A stretch of 64,000 nucleotides of DNA from Tissierella praeacuta_A (GCF_040396155.1 NZ_JBEBOY010000002.1:1-64000); one strand, 5' to 3'; counted from the first letter of the stretch, positions 44,624 through 53,461 are shown. Translations and numbers: made by a program. The notes: generated by a model not told the origin, from the sequence alone.

Positions 44624-45781
44624 ATGATACTTATTAAAAACGGTAAAATATATACTGTGGCAGGAGATATAATTGAAAATGGTTCAATCCTCATAAAAGA
44701 GGGTAAAATAGTAGAAGTAGGAAAGGATATAATTGCTCCATTAGATGCAGAGGTAATTGATGTAGAAGGTAGAATGGTGACTCCTGGATTTATTGATGCT
44801 CATTGTCATTTAGGTATGTGGGAAGAAGGTATAGGATTTGAAGGTGATGACGGAAATGAAATGACAGACCCTGTAACACCACATTTGAGGGCGATAGATG
44901 CTATAAACCCTATGGATATTTCCTTTGAAGAGGCATATCAAGGGGGAGTAACTACGGCTATAACTGGTCCTGGCAGTGCAAATGTAATAGGCGGTACATT
45001 TGTAGCTTTAAAGACCTATGGAAATAGAGTAGACGATATGATAATAAAGAACCCCGTTGCTATGAAGATTGCCTTTGGTGAAAATCCTAAAAGAGTATAT
45101 AATGGTCAAAAGAAATCTCCTATGACTAGAATGGCTACAGCAGCCATACTTAGGGATACTTTATTTAAAGCTAAGACTTATTTAGAAAAGAAAGAGAGGG
45201 CAGAAGACTTTTCTAAGATGCCTGATTATGATATAAAAATGGAAGCTTTAATACCGGTATTAAAGAAGGAAATTCCTCTAAAGGCTCATGCTCATAGGGC
45301 TGACGATATATTTACATCTATTAGAATAGCTAAGGAATTTGATGTAGATATTACATTGGACCATTGCACAGAGGGACATTTAATAGTTGACCAATTGGCT
45401 AAGGAAGGCAAACCAGCTTTAGTAGGACCAACATTTGGAAATAGGTCTAAATTTGAATTAAAAAATAAAACCTTTGATACACCTAGAATATTAAATGAAG
45501 CAGGAATTAAAATAGCAATTATTACAGATTCACCAGTAATACCTTTACAGCATCTGCCACTATGTGCAGGGCTTGCTCATAATGCAGGACTTCCTGAAAT
45601 GGAAGCTTTAAAAGCCATTACAATCAATGCAGCAGAAATAGCAGGTTTGCAGGATAGAATAGGAAGTATAGAAGTAGGAAAAGATGCAGATATCGCAATA
45701 TTTGATGGTAATCCATTAAAAGATATAGATTGTAAGACCTTTGCTACCATAATAAATGGAGAAGTAGTTTATAGAAGATAA
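44624..45781 (+). CDS. Amidohydrolase family metal-dependent hydrolase
   Basis: This 385-residue TIM-barrel hydrolase has the metal-binding DAHCHLG (about 59-65), later His residues in KAHAHRADD and LDHCTEGH, and an Asp in ITDSPVIP. The C-terminal AAEIAGLQDRIGSIEVGKDADIAIFDG is typical of imidazolonepropionase/dihydroorotase-like enzymes. The substrate is not clear. It is probably cotranscribed with the kinase-like gene 29 bases downstream. The ribosome site is GGGGGAG. Confidence 0.88.
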   Translation: MILIKNGKIYTVAGDIIENGSILIKEGKIVEVGKDIIAPLDAEVIDVEGRMVTPGFIDAHCHLGMWEEGIGFEGDDGNEMTDPVTPHLRAIDAINPMDISFEEAYQGGVTTAITGPGSANVIGGTFVALKTYGNRVDDMIIKNPVAMKIAFGENPKRVYNGQKKSPMTRMATAAILRDTLFKAKTYLEKKERAEDFSKMPDYDIKMEALIPVLKKEIPLKAHAHRADDIFTSIRIAKEFDVDITLDHCTEGHLIVDQLAKEGKPALVGPTFGNRSKFELKNKTFDTPRILNEAGIKIAIITDSPVIPLQHLPLCAGLAHNAGLPEMEALKAITINAAEIAGLQDRIGSIEVGKDADIAIFDGNPLKDIDCKTFATIINGEVVYRR

Positions 45782-45810
45782 TTGATCATTGGTGAAAGGC
45801 TGGTGGTTTT

Positions 45811-46932
45811 ATGAAACTTGGATTTATAGTTAATCCTATTGCAGGTATGGGGGGCAGAGTAGGATTAAAGGGTACAGATGGAGATGAGGTCTTAGAGAAG
45901 GCCAAAAGTCTTGGTGCAATACCTGAATCTCCAGATAAAGCTAAGAAAGCATTGAAAGTTTTATTACCTATTAAAGATAAATTAGAAATCTACACATATC
46001 CAGGAAGCATGGGTGAGGAAGAAGCTTTAGAAGTAGGATTTAAACCTATAGTCTTGAAAAATGATAACAATAATTTTGGTCCAAAGGATACAGAAGAAGC
46101 AGCGAAGGAAATGGTTGAAAAGGGAGTAGATTTAATACTATTTGCTGGTGGAGATGGTACTGCCAGAAATATTTACTCTGCCATTGGTACAGAAGTGCCA
46201 GTTGTGGGAATACCCGCAGGAGTTAAAATTCATTCTGGGGTTTATGCAAATCATCCAAAGGCAGCAGGAGAAATAGTCCTTAAATATTTTCAAGGTGAGG
46301 ATATGGAAATAGTAGAGGCAGAAGTAATGGATATAGATGAAAATGCCTTTAGAGAAGGAATAGTTACAGCAAAGCTATATGGCTATATGAGAATTCCTCT
46401 AGAGCCAAAATTAATTCAAACAACTAAATCAGGTGGCGGACTAGGGTCAGAGGAAGAAGTATTAAATGGAATTGCTGATAGAATTATTGAAGAAATGGAA
46501 GAGGAACCAGATACCTTCTTTATAATAGGTTCTGGAACATCTACTAGACCTATTATGGAGAACCTTGGTTTACCTGATACTCTATTGGGAATAGATATAG
46601 TAAAGAATAAAGAACTAATAGCTTCAGATGTGAATGAGAAAGAGATTTTAGATATAATAGACGGACATAATGCAAAGATAGTTGTGACTGTAATAGGAGG
46701 TCAGGGTTATATCTTTGGAAGAGGTAACCAACAAATTAGTGCAGAAGTTATTAAAAAAGTAGGAAAAGAAAATATTCGAATTGTTGCATCTAAGAGTAAA
46801 ATTTTATCCTTAGAAGGAAGACCTCTATTGGTTGATACAGGAAATGAAGAAGTAAATAGTATGTTTAATGGATATATGAAGGTATTAAATACCTATTATT
46901 CAGAATCCATAGAAAAAGTAGAAGGATTATAA
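45811..46932 (+). CDS. ATP-NAD kinase family protein
   Basis: This 373-residue protein has the N-terminal GFIVNPIAGMGGRVGLKGTDG motif and the nucleotide-binding DLILFAGGDGTARNIYSAIG (about 106-125), then VPVVGIPAGVKIHSGVYANHP. These match the ATP-NAD/AcoX kinase family, a cousin of NAD kinases that lacks a defined role in many bacteria. It follows the amidohydrolase, so the two may serve one pathway. An exact substrate cannot be given. Confidence 0.88.
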   Translation: MKLGFIVNPIAGMGGRVGLKGTDGDEVLEKAKSLGAIPESPDKAKKALKVLLPIKDKLEIYTYPGSMGEEEALEVGFKPIVLKNDNNNFGPKDTEEAAKEMVEKGVDLILFAGGDGTARNIYSAIGTEVPVVGIPAGVKIHSGVYANHPKAAGEIVLKYFQGEDMEIVEAEVMDIDENAFREGIVTAKLYGYMRIPLEPKLIQTTKSGGGLGSEEEVLNGIADRIIEEMEEEPDTFFIIGSGTSTRPIMENLGLPDTLLGIDIVKNKELIASDVNEKEILDIIDGHNAKIVVTVIGGQGYIFGRGNQQISAEVIKKVGKENIRIVASKSKILSLEGRPLLVDTGNEEVNSMFNGYMKVLNTYYSESIEKVEGL

Positions 46933-46939
46933 AAGATTC

Positions 46940-46967
46940 TTGACAATAAGAATTTATATTATATAAT
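46940..46967 (+). promoter_or_regulatory. Sigma-A promoter of ribU
   Basis: TTGACA (46940-46945), 16 bases, then TATAAT (46962-46967). It lies 13 bases before the FMN aptamer. Confidence 0.75.
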
Positions 46968-46980
46968 TAAATTAAGATAT

Positions 46981-47092
46981 ATCTTCAGGGGGAGGTGTAA
47001 GTCCTCACCGGCGGTAAAGCCCGCGAGCCGATAAATTCGGTTGACTTGGTTAGATTCCAAGGCCGACAGTTATAGTCTGGATGGAAGAAGAT
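46981..47092 (+). ncRNA. FMN riboswitch (RFN element)
   Basis: The closing stem ATCTTC pairs with GAAGAT (47087-47092). Inside are the conserved FMN aptamer blocks: GGGGGAGGTG, CCTCACCGGCGGTAAAGCCCGCGAG (positions 47001-47027), GGCCGACAG and TCTGGATGG. It binds FMN and controls the riboflavin transporter downstream. A terminator follows, so control is by early termination when FMN is abundant. Confidence 0.97.
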
Positions 47093-47130
47093 GTAGTAGA
47101 CTTAAATTATTTAACTAGTCTATTTTTGGA

Positions 47131-47157
47131 CCCCGAAGATTTTCTTCGGGGTTTTTT
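47131..47157 (+). terminator. Riboswitch expression-platform terminator
   Basis: CCCCGAAGA (47131-47139) pairs with TCTTCGGGG (47143-47151), followed by six Ts. It is the OFF-state terminator of the FMN riboswitch. Confidence 0.92.
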
Positions 47158-47160
47158 ATG

Positions 47161-47339
47161 ACCTAACTTAGCGAACGCTAGGTCCTAACGGACACCACTG
47201 AATTATACCCTACGGGGTAAATAGAGGTTGTGAGCTTTAGGAGGTCAAACGCAATGAGCACCAACCTTAATGTAGCATTTATCATTAGGAGTGTCCATTA
47301 GGACCAAATCTATGTGAGCGTAGCGAGCAAATAGATTTG
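47161..47339. repeat. GC-richer inverted-repeat element in ribU leader (MITE-like)
   Basis: This stretch is clearly richer in G and C than its surroundings. Outer inverted repeats of 15 bases (47181-47195 and 47291-47305, 14 of 15 pairing) enclose it. Inside are AGGTTG/CAACCT and a stem TAGCG/CGCTA on the left. A flanking hairpin CAAATCTAT/ATAGATTTG (47305-47339) lies on the right. It separates the riboswitch terminator from ribU. It looks like an inserted short repetitive element; copies elsewhere would settle it. Confidence 0.5.
47254..47301 (+). CDS. Possible 15-codon leader peptide
   Basis: An ATG at 47254 has AGGAGG about eight bases upstream and reads MSTNLNVAFIIRSVH before TAG. It lies inside the inverted-repeat element, so it may be chance or part of that element. 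Nothing links it to riboflavin. Confidence 0.2.
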   Translation: MSTNLNVAFIIRSVH

Positions 47340-47390
47340 AGTTGCGAAACTGCGGAAAATCCCGAGAAAATAAAATTTTGGAGGGATATT

Positions 47391-47999
47391 ATGTACACAT
47401 TAAGTAAAGAGACATGGAATACTAAAACCATGGTAAAGATTTCAGTACTTGGAGTAATTTCATTTGTCCTTATGTTTTTTGAACTGCCACTACCATGGCT
47501 AGCACCACCATTTATGAAGATCGATATTTCAGATTTACCTTCATTAATTGGTTCTTTTGCCATAGGACCTATGGCAGGAGTAATTATTCAATTCTTAAAG
47601 AATATTTTAAACCTTTTAATTGATGGAACTACAACTGGTGGAGTAGGAGAGCTTGCTAATTTTGTAGTAGGTTCTGCATTTGCTTATACGGCAGGTTTTG
47701 TTTATTATAAGAAAAAGACCTTTGGCAGAGCCGTAGTAGGATTATTTTTAGGAACCATAGCTATGACCATAGTTATTACCCTTGCAAATTATTTTGTAAT
47801 GTTTCCCCTTTATGCAAAGTTAATGGGACAGGATATACAAGCATTTGTAGAAATGGGTACTAAAATAAATAAAAATATTACAGATCTAAGATCTATGATG
47901 TTAATAGCAGTAGTACCTTTCAATCTTTTAAAAGGAACTATGGTAACAGCATTAACATTATTAATATATAAAAGAGTATCACCAATACTTCATAAATAA
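47391..47999 (+). CDS. ribU: Riboflavin ECF transporter substrate-binding component
   Basis: This 202-residue membrane protein of about five to six helices has the RibU features KISVLGVISFVLMFFELPLPWLAPPFMKIDISDLPSLIGSFAIGPMAG. It is the S-component of an energy-coupling-factor transporter and uses shared EcfA/A'/T subunits encoded elsewhere. Its identity is reinforced by the FMN riboswitch upstream. The ATG at 47391 follows GGAGGGATATT. An in-frame start at 47337 falls in the repeat element and is not favoured. Confidence 0.94.
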   Translation: MYTLSKETWNTKTMVKISVLGVISFVLMFFELPLPWLAPPFMKIDISDLPSLIGSFAIGPMAGVIIQFLKNILNLLIDGTTTGGVGELANFVVGSAFAYTAGFVYYKKKTFGRAVVGLFLGTIAMTIVITLANYFVMFPLYAKLMGQDIQAFVEMGTKINKNITDLRSMMLIAVVPFNLLKGTMVTALTLLIYKRVSPILHK

Positions 48000-48004
48000 A
48001 AAAT

Positions 48005-48037
48005 TTGATAGAGAATATTCTCTATCAAGTTTTTTTA
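48005..48037. terminator. Bidirectional terminator between ribU and recQ
   Basis: A 24-base perfect palindrome (48005-48028; half TTGATAGAGAAT) is followed by GTTTTTTT. It ends ribU and, in reverse, recQ, whose stop codon lies beside it. Confidence 0.8.
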
Positions 48038-50188
48038 TCTTAAACCATTTTTAGCAATAACTATTTTTATATCTTCATAACTAATTTCTTCAGGTAAGGA
48101 TTCTTTTATTGGTTTTAATTTTCCTAATCCTATTTTGTTTATTACAGATAATATTTTTTCTTCTTTCATAGGATCATCTATAAATTTTGACCAATCTATA
48201 TTTTGCCCCTGTTCTTCACATTTTATTAAATGCTCGATTATGGTATTTATAGTAAAGTTTCTTTTCTCTGATATTTCTTTTAATAACAGACCTTCTAGAT
48301 AACAATCATATGTTGATTTATATCTGTCTATTAAGTCTTCTCTTATATTTTCTTCTTTTTCAACTTCTATTGAATTAATTCCATTTTTCATACAATAGTC
48401 TACAACTATCTTTAAAAACCTTTCTCCGTAGCTTTCATATTTTTTTAAACCTATTCCTTTTATCATAAGCATAGATTCTCTATCTTTTGGAAAGTATGAT
48501 GCCATTTCCTTTAGGGTAGAATCATGGAATATCATAAATGGTGCTAGTTCATTTTCCTGGGATATTGAATATCTTAAAGATTTTAATTCTTGGAATAATT
48601 CTTCATCAAAATTCTCATTCATATCTTTTAATTTATTTGTTTCTTTAGATGATGTTCTCTCTACCAAATGTTTTTTATGATATACATTGATTTGTCCCCT
48701 TAATATTTCACCAGCAGTTCGTGATAATTTTAATACTGGGAATTTATCTGCTGTAATATAGATATATCCTTTAGATACTAAAGTCATAATGATTTCTCTT
48801 AATGTATCTGCATTATATTCTTTCATAATCCCATAAGTAGAAACTTTATCTAGTCCAAAATCCAATAGTTTTTTATTTTTTGAACCTCTAAGTACTTGAA
48901 TTACCATAGTTAAGCCATATCTTTCCTGAACTCTATATATACAAGAGAGTATTTTTTGAGACTCTATTGTAATATCTACCATTTCTGATTTATCTAAGCA
49001 GTTTCCACAGTTATTACAATTAGAATTCTTTATGGTTTCTCCAAAGTAGGTTAATATACTATTTCTAAGACAATCGTTAGTATGGCAGTAATCAATAAGA
49101 TATTGAAGGTTTTTATAAAGAATAGTTTCCCGTTCCAATGATATTGGATTATTCTGTATTAGAAGTTTTTGCTTTACTATATCAGATGGTGAATACAAAA
49201 GTGTACAATGACTAGGCTCTCCATCACGACCAGCACGTCCAGCTTCTTGATAGTATGCTTCCATATTTTGAGGCATATTATAATGGATTACAAATCTAAC
49301 ATCTGGTTTATCTATTCCCATACCGAAAGCATTTGTAGCCACTATTATTTGTACTCTATTAAATATGAAATCATCTTGATTTCTTTGACGAGTATTTGCA
49401 TCCATTCCCCCATGATAATCTACCACAGAAAAACCTTGTTTTCTTAGTTTGTCGGTTAATGCTTCTACGGTTTTTCTTGTAGAGCAATATATAATTCCAG
49501 ATTCATTAGGGAAATTATCTTTTATATAATCTACAACATAGGAGTATTTATTACTTACTTTTATAACTTGATAGAATAAATTTGGTCTATCAAATCCTAT
49601 TATTGATTCTATGGGACTTCGAAGCTCTATTAGAGATTTAATCTCTTCTACTACTTCCTTAGTAGCTGTTGCAGTATATGCTGCAACTATAGGTCTATTG
49701 AAAAAAGTTTTAATAAACTTTGGAATTTCTACATAAGACGGTCTAAAATCATGACCCCATTGTGAGATACAATGAGCCTCATCAACGGCAACCATAGATA
49801 CCTTTATATCATTTACTAAATTAATAAAGGAGTATGTATTTAGACGTTCAGGGGCTACATAGATTATTTTATATTTTCCTTCTTTGATTTCTTGCACTCT
49901 ATAATTAAATTCACTATCATCTAAGGTACTATTAATAAAAGTGCCAGATATTCCAATTTCATTTAAGGAATCTACTTGGTCTTTCATTAAAGATATTAGA
50001 GGTGAAACAACTATAGTAATTCCATCTAATAATATAGCTGGCAATTGATAGCAAAGGGACTTTCCGCCGCCAGTAGGCATTATACCTAAGACATCTCGTC
50101 CGCTTAAAACTCCTTTTATTAATTTTTCTTGACCCTCTTTAAATTCAGTATATCCAAAATAAGTTTTAAGAGCTTTATAAATATCCAA
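48035..50188 (-). CDS. recQ: RecQ-family ATP-dependent DNA helicase
   Basis: This 717-residue helicase has Walker A MPTGGGKSLCYQLPA (about 38-52), the DEAH box VDEAHCISQWGHDFRPSY (about 138-155), the second helicase domain (ATNAFGMGIDKPDVRFVIHYNMP, YYQEAGRAGRDGEPS), the RecQ zinc-binding Cys residues (CNNCGNC), an RQC winged helix, HRDC (about 520-600) and a C-terminal helix-turn-helix-like tail. It unwinds DNA 3' to 5' in recombination and repair. Single gene, convergent with ribU. Confidence 0.95.
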   Translation of the reverse strand: MDIYKALKTYFGYTEFKEGQEKLIKGVLSGRDVLGIMPTGGGKSLCYQLPAILLDGITIVVSPLISLMKDQVDSLNEIGISGTFINSTLDDSEFNYRVQEIKEGKYKIIYVAPERLNTYSFINLVNDIKVSMVAVDEAHCISQWGHDFRPSYVEIPKFIKTFFNRPIVAAYTATATKEVVEEIKSLIELRSPIESIIGFDRPNLFYQVIKVSNKYSYVVDYIKDNFPNESGIIYCSTRKTVEALTDKLRKQGFSVVDYHGGMDANTRQRNQDDFIFNRVQIIVATNAFGMGIDKPDVRFVIHYNMPQNMEAYYQEAGRAGRDGEPSHCTLLYSPSDIVKQKLLIQNNPISLERETILYKNLQYLIDYCHTNDCLRNSILTYFGETIKNSNCNNCGNCLDKSEMVDITIESQKILSCIYRVQERYGLTMVIQVLRGSKNKKLLDFGLDKVSTYGIMKEYNADTLREIIMTLVSKGYIYITADKFPVLKLSRTAGEILRGQINVYHKKHLVERTSSKETNKLKDMNENFDEELFQELKSLRYSISQENELAPFMIFHDSTLKEMASYFPKDRESMLMIKGIGLKKYESYGERFLKIVVDYCMKNGINSIEVEKEENIREDLIDRYKSTYDCYLEGLLLKEISEKRNFTINTIIEHLIKCEEQGQNIDWSKFIDDPMKEEKILSVINKIGLGKLKPIKESLPEEISYEDIKIVIAKNGLR

Positions 50189-50309
50189 AAAACAACACCT
50201 CCTACATAATCTTATACTTTTATTTAGTGAATATCAAGAATAGAAGATTAGATATAAAGGGAATCTAATGAAAAAGTCATGAATATAATTGATTTAAAAG
50301 AAAGATTAA

Positions 50310-50482
50310 AAAAGTTTTCCTGACGAGTTATCGGTAGGGGAACAACGTAGATGAGTCAATAGGTAACTTATACAGAAAAAACAGAAATATAATATTCAAA
50401 TTCAGCTTTCAATCAAACTATGTTAATAGTAAGTCATGAGGAAGAAATAGTTAATAAAACTGATAGAATGTTTCAAATATAA
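50310..50482 (+). pseudogene. Remnant of an ABC-transporter ATPase gene
   Basis: Two pieces survive in different frames. One reads FPDELSVGEQRR (50316-50351) then a stop, matching the ABC signature region (FPxxLSGGEQQR) of MacB/LolD-type ATPases. The other (50420-50482) reads MLIVSHEEEIVNKTDRMFQI then a stop, matching the H-loop end. Walker A, Q-loop and Walker B are missing or deleted. The rest of the 450-base gap shows nothing else clear. Confidence 0.6.
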
Positions 50483-50641
50483 GTATGATTTTTTCGGGAC
50501 CTTTGAGGTATTATTAAATATAAAAATTTATCTCTGGTTATTATATTTACTATCGATATATATAATTCTTAGGAGAAATTATCTTAAGAATTCAAAAGAT
50601 GTGGGATTGACGTTGAATAGTAGAATTGTGTAGGTGAGAAT

Positions 50642-51142
50642 ATGAGAAAGAGTATAATATTATTTTTATTGCTTTTATTGTTATTATTTGTAATTTTTCC
50701 AAGGACTGGTGTATATGGATTTCTATTTGATAGAGGAAAGTATGGGGATATAGACGAATCTTCCACTGAAATAATTTCAGATTTAGATGAACTTAGCCCC
50801 AAGACCAGAGAATTAGCTATTAAGTTTTTAGAGAGGTGTGAAGAAGATGGTCTTTCTGTACGAATTACAGAGACTTATAGGACTCAAGCTCGACAAAACA
50901 TGTTATATGAACAAGGGAGGACTATATCCGGTTTAATAGTTACGTGGACTAAAAATAGTAAGCATACAAAGAGGCGTGCATTTGACATTTGTGAAGACAA
51001 TACTGATGAGCCCTATGGGGATTTGGAATTCTTTAGAAAATGTGCAGAAATTGGTAAAGAAGTCGGACTTACGGCAGGCTATTATTTCAAGAGGTATCAA
51101 GATATGCCTCATTATGAATTAAATAGATGGTGGTTACGGTGA
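50642..51142 (+). CDS. M15 family peptidoglycan peptidase
   Basis: This is a 166-residue protein with an N-terminal hydrophobic signal or anchor (about 4-20) and an M15 domain of the VanY/L-alanyl-D-glutamate endopeptidase group. The motif SPKTRELAIKFLERC, YRTQARQNMLYEQGRT, SKHTKRRAFDI (zinc His and Asp) and the final MPHYEL (zinc His) are all present. It would cut cell-wall peptides outside the membrane. Relatives are found both in phage lysis genes and chromosomes; no other phage gene is near. The ATG follows TAGGTGAGAAT. Confidence 0.88.
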   Translation: MRKSIILFLLLLLLLFVIFPRTGVYGFLFDRGKYGDIDESSTEIISDLDELSPKTRELAIKFLERCEEDGLSVRITETYRTQARQNMLYEQGRTISGLIVTWTKNSKHTKRRAFDICEDNTDEPYGDLEFFRKCAEIGKEVGLTAGYYFKRYQDMPHYELNRWWLR

Positions 51143-51149
51143 TTATTAA

Positions 51150-51374
51150 GTGAAGATATGTTTAATATTGAAATTAGAATATGAAAATAATTGTGTAATT
51201 GAAATAATTGCTGGTGGTGGAAGTCAAGGCTTATTGAACTCTACTTGGGGAGCTGAAATAAGTAGAATTAAAGAAATTATAGGTGAGATTAAAAATATAT
51301 TTAAAATAATTTCTTATAAATTATTATGTACAGAAAATTATGATATAATAGCAGCAAGAGTAATTGTAAATTAG
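51150..51374 (+). pseudogene. Truncated paralogue of the 54290 gene
   Basis: Residues 8-50 (LEYENNCVIEIIAGGGSQGL...WGAEISRIKEI) match the C-terminal half of the 113-residue protein at 54290 (KDENNCVIDIIAGGG...WGAKKSRIKEI). The first 50 or so residues are missing, and the tail is replaced by unrelated sequence that overlaps the toxin-antitoxin promoter. It is most likely a fragment left by duplication and deletion. Confidence 0.7.
51341..51349 (+). promoter_or_regulatory. Extended -10 of toxin-antitoxin operon
   Basis: TGATATAAT is an extended -10 (TGn-TATAAT), 37 bases before the antitoxin ATG. No good -35 is visible, as is common with extended -10 promoters. The same nine bases occur at 53496-53504. 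Confidence 0.5.
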
Positions 51375-51385
51375 GAGGGATTACT

Positions 51386-51640
51386 ATGACCCTGGCGAAA
51401 AAAATTGAAGAAATATTAAAAAATGAATTAAGTCCGGAGAATATTAAAACAGTTATAGATATTACTGAATTTTTGAAGTTTAAAGAAAATAAAGTTATAT
51501 GGAATACAATAAATGAGGCAGAGCATGAATATATATCAGAAGAAGAAAATCAACATTTAGAAGAAATTAAGATAAATGGTGAATTTATTGATCAAGATGA
51601 TCTTTTAGAAGAATTGAGGATCAATAAGGATGAAATATGA
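51386..51640 (+). CDS. Antitoxin of a RelE-type toxin-antitoxin pair
   Basis: This 84-residue, very acidic protein lies directly before a RelE/ParE-type toxin and overlaps it by 11 bases. The N-terminal half (AKKIEEILKNELSPENIKTVIDITEFLKFKE) is helical and the C-terminal half (ISEEENQHLEEIKINGEFIDQDDLLEELRINKDEI) is acidic, suited to wrapping the basic toxin. No ribbon-helix-helix or AbrB motif is obvious. The ATG follows TAGGAGGGATTACT. Function is inferred from the pairing. Confidence 0.85.
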   Translation: MTLAKKIEEILKNELSPENIKTVIDITEFLKFKENKVIWNTINEAEHEYISEEENQHLEEIKINGEFIDQDDLLEELRINKDEI

Positions 51641-51881
51641 TATAAAATATGAGAAAAGATGTTTAAAATATCTAAAGAAATTAGATAAAAATACACGATT
51701 AGGAATAGTTAAAGCAATAAATGAACTACCACTTGGAGATGTGAAAAGACTGCAAGGAAATACAGAAAATTATAGACTTAGAGTAGGTGATTATAGGATT
51801 ATATTTAGTAAAGATGATAAAAGTTTAATCATATTAATTATTGAAATTGGATCACGTGGAGAAGTTTATAATAAATTATAG
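51630..51881 (+). CDS. RelE/ParE-family toxin (mRNA interferase-like)
   Basis: This 83-residue basic protein has the RelE layout: YDIKYEKRCLKYLKKLDKNTRLGIVKAINELP, then LQGNTENYRLRVGDYRIIFSKDDKSLIILIIEIGSRGEVY. The conserved Arg residues in LRVGDYRIIF and the C-terminal GSRGEVY are typical of ribosome-dependent mRNA cleavage toxins. It overlaps the antitoxin gene, giving coupled translation. Confidence 0.92.
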   Translation: MKYDIKYEKRCLKYLKKLDKNTRLGIVKAINELPLGDVKRLQGNTENYRLRVGDYRIIFSKDDKSLIILIIEIGSRGEVYNKL

Positions 51882-51912
51882 GAAGTGAAAAATAAAATAT
51901 AAATATATGTCA

Positions 51913-51946
51913 AGGGATGGAGAGTGTCTGCTAACCATCCTTTTTT
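51913..51946 (+). terminator. Terminator of toxin-antitoxin operon
   Basis: GGATGG (51915-51920) pairs with CCATCC (51935-51940), followed by six Ts. Confidence 0.75.
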
Positions 51947-52399
51947 CTTTCAAAGATATATGCAGTAAATTTTCTAACAAAAGAGAGAGTAGTAAATAAG
52001 TTCAAAGTTCCAGTGTATTATATAGAAAAAAGTTATCTATGGACACTGTAGAAGTAATTTTGGAAGAAAGACCTAGACTCAAAAGATGAAAGCTTTCAAT
52101 TTCTACTCGACTAATGCCTGTGGAAAATATATTGTAATAATATGCGTGCAGAAAATTTGACGAATTAGTAGGGTTGAAGTCTTGTCCTTAATAGTTTATT
52201 GAAAATGTAAGTATATTTGCAATGATATCATATATCATTGCAAATACTGAAAACTTATTATAAAATCTCATTATAGATATTGGAAAGTAGTCACTAAGGA
52301 AAAGAAAAAAGTATAATCTAGAATTAAAAAAGATATAACGAGATCATTTCTAAAACATTTCTTTTCAAAAAAATATATTATGATAATAAGAGGGATTAT
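51947..52399. other. Non-coding gap with a 15-bp perfect hairpin
   Basis: No gene is supported here. The only clear signal is a perfect inverted repeat at 52214-52246: TATTTGCAATGATAT, a CAT loop, and its complement. No T run follows, so it may be an operator or an element end rather than a terminator. Scattered stop codons suggest decayed coding sequence, but I cannot name a family. Confidence 0.5.
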
Positions 52400-53338
52400 A
52401 TGTGTACAGGTATAAAAATAAATTATGAAGATGGTTGTGTAATGGGAAGGACAATGGATTATGAAGTTCCTTTAAACTACAATGTAATATATTTACCAGA
52501 AAAGTATAATTTTTGTAATGATTTAATGGGACAACCATTGTACACAAAATACAAAACATTAGGAATATGTTTTGAAAATCGAGATCCATTGAAGGATGGC
52601 ATAAATGAGCATGGCTTAATAGGGATTACCAATGCTTTTTCAGGATTCAATCTTTATTCTAATAAAATAAAATCAGGAAAGACTAATATTTCTAGTTTGA
52701 ATTATTTTACCTATGTGCTTACAAACTACAAATCTGTAGAGGAATTAATTGAAGATTTGTCAAATATTCGTATTTCGACTAAAGATCATAAGGGAGAAAA
52801 TGTAATATCACCAGACTTTCATTTTATGTTTACCGATTCTACTAAAAGATGTATAGTTATTGAACCTAGAAAAGGGGAATTGATATATTATGAAAATCCA
52901 TATAATGTAATGACAAATTCACCAAGTTTTGAATCTCATATTAGAAGATTGAATCAAACCTTAGATTTAGACAACCTTGAAAACTTTAACTCTTCTAAAA
53001 ATTTGCCAGGAGGTTATGATCCTGTTTCTAGATTTATTAAAGCTTTTTATCTAACTAAAATGAATATTAAACCTAATAATTATAAGGAGGCACTTTCATA
53101 CTCTTATAATATAATGGCAGCGATGACTATGCCAAATGGATTTGTTAGAAATGAAAAGTATAATTACACTACTTATACTAGATATATTTGTTCCTATGAT
53201 TCAAAGCATAAACTATTAACTGTAAAGTCTAATACTAATCCAACAGTTTATCAGCTAGGATTTGAAGATATAGGAAATAAGGATAAAAGACAAGAATTTT
53301 TCTTAGATACAGATTTTGTTGCAGAAAAGTTAAGATAG
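52400..53338 (+). CDS. Linear amide C-N hydrolase, choloylglycine hydrolase family
   Basis: This is a 312-residue Ntn-type hydrolase. After removal of Met1, Cys2 is the nucleophile (MCTGIKINYEDGCVMGRTMDYE). Asp and Asn residues in DGINEHGLIGITNAF and the VMTNSPSFE segment (Asn of the oxyanion hole) fit bile-salt hydrolases and penicillin V acylases. Which amide it cleaves cannot be told. No signal peptide is present, so it acts in the cytosol. The ATG follows AAGAGGGATTAT. Confidence 0.93.
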   Translation: MCTGIKINYEDGCVMGRTMDYEVPLNYNVIYLPEKYNFCNDLMGQPLYTKYKTLGICFENRDPLKDGINEHGLIGITNAFSGFNLYSNKIKSGKTNISSLNYFTYVLTNYKSVEELIEDLSNIRISTKDHKGENVISPDFHFMFTDSTKRCIVIEPRKGELIYYENPYNVMTNSPSFESHIRRLNQTLDLDNLENFNSSKNLPGGYDPVSRFIKAFYLTKMNIKPNNYKEALSYSYNIMAAMTMPNGFVRNEKYNYTTYTRYICSYDSKHKLLTVKSNTNPTVYQLGFEDIGNKDKRQEFFLDTDFVAEKLR

Positions 53339-53345
53339 TAAAGAT

Positions 53346-53372
53346 TAAAAACTCTTTATAAAAGAGCTTTTT
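53346..53372 (+). terminator. Terminator after C-N hydrolase
   Basis: CTCTTT (53352-53357) pairs with AAAGAG (53361-53366), then CTTTTT. Confidence 0.7.
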
Positions 53373-53417
53373 AAAATAGATAAATATGAATATCAATTTG
53401 GAAAAGGATAATTTTCA

Positions 53418-53461
53418 AAATTTAAAGAGGATTAATCAATAAACCAATCCTCTTTAAATTT
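53418..53461. repeat. 16-bp perfect hairpin
   Basis: AAATTTAAAGAGGATT (53418-53433) and its exact complement (53446-53461) flank a 12-base loop. It lies between the hydrolase terminator and the next promoter and may be a second, bidirectional terminator. Confidence 0.7.

Noticed and set aside
47161..47339. Second riboswitch before ribU
   Set aside because: The structure is an inverted-repeat element with no aptamer consensus, and the FMN riboswitch already has its own terminator.
50642..51142. Prophage lysis gene
   Set aside because: M15 peptidases occur in phages, but there is no holin, portal, tail or integrase gene around it.
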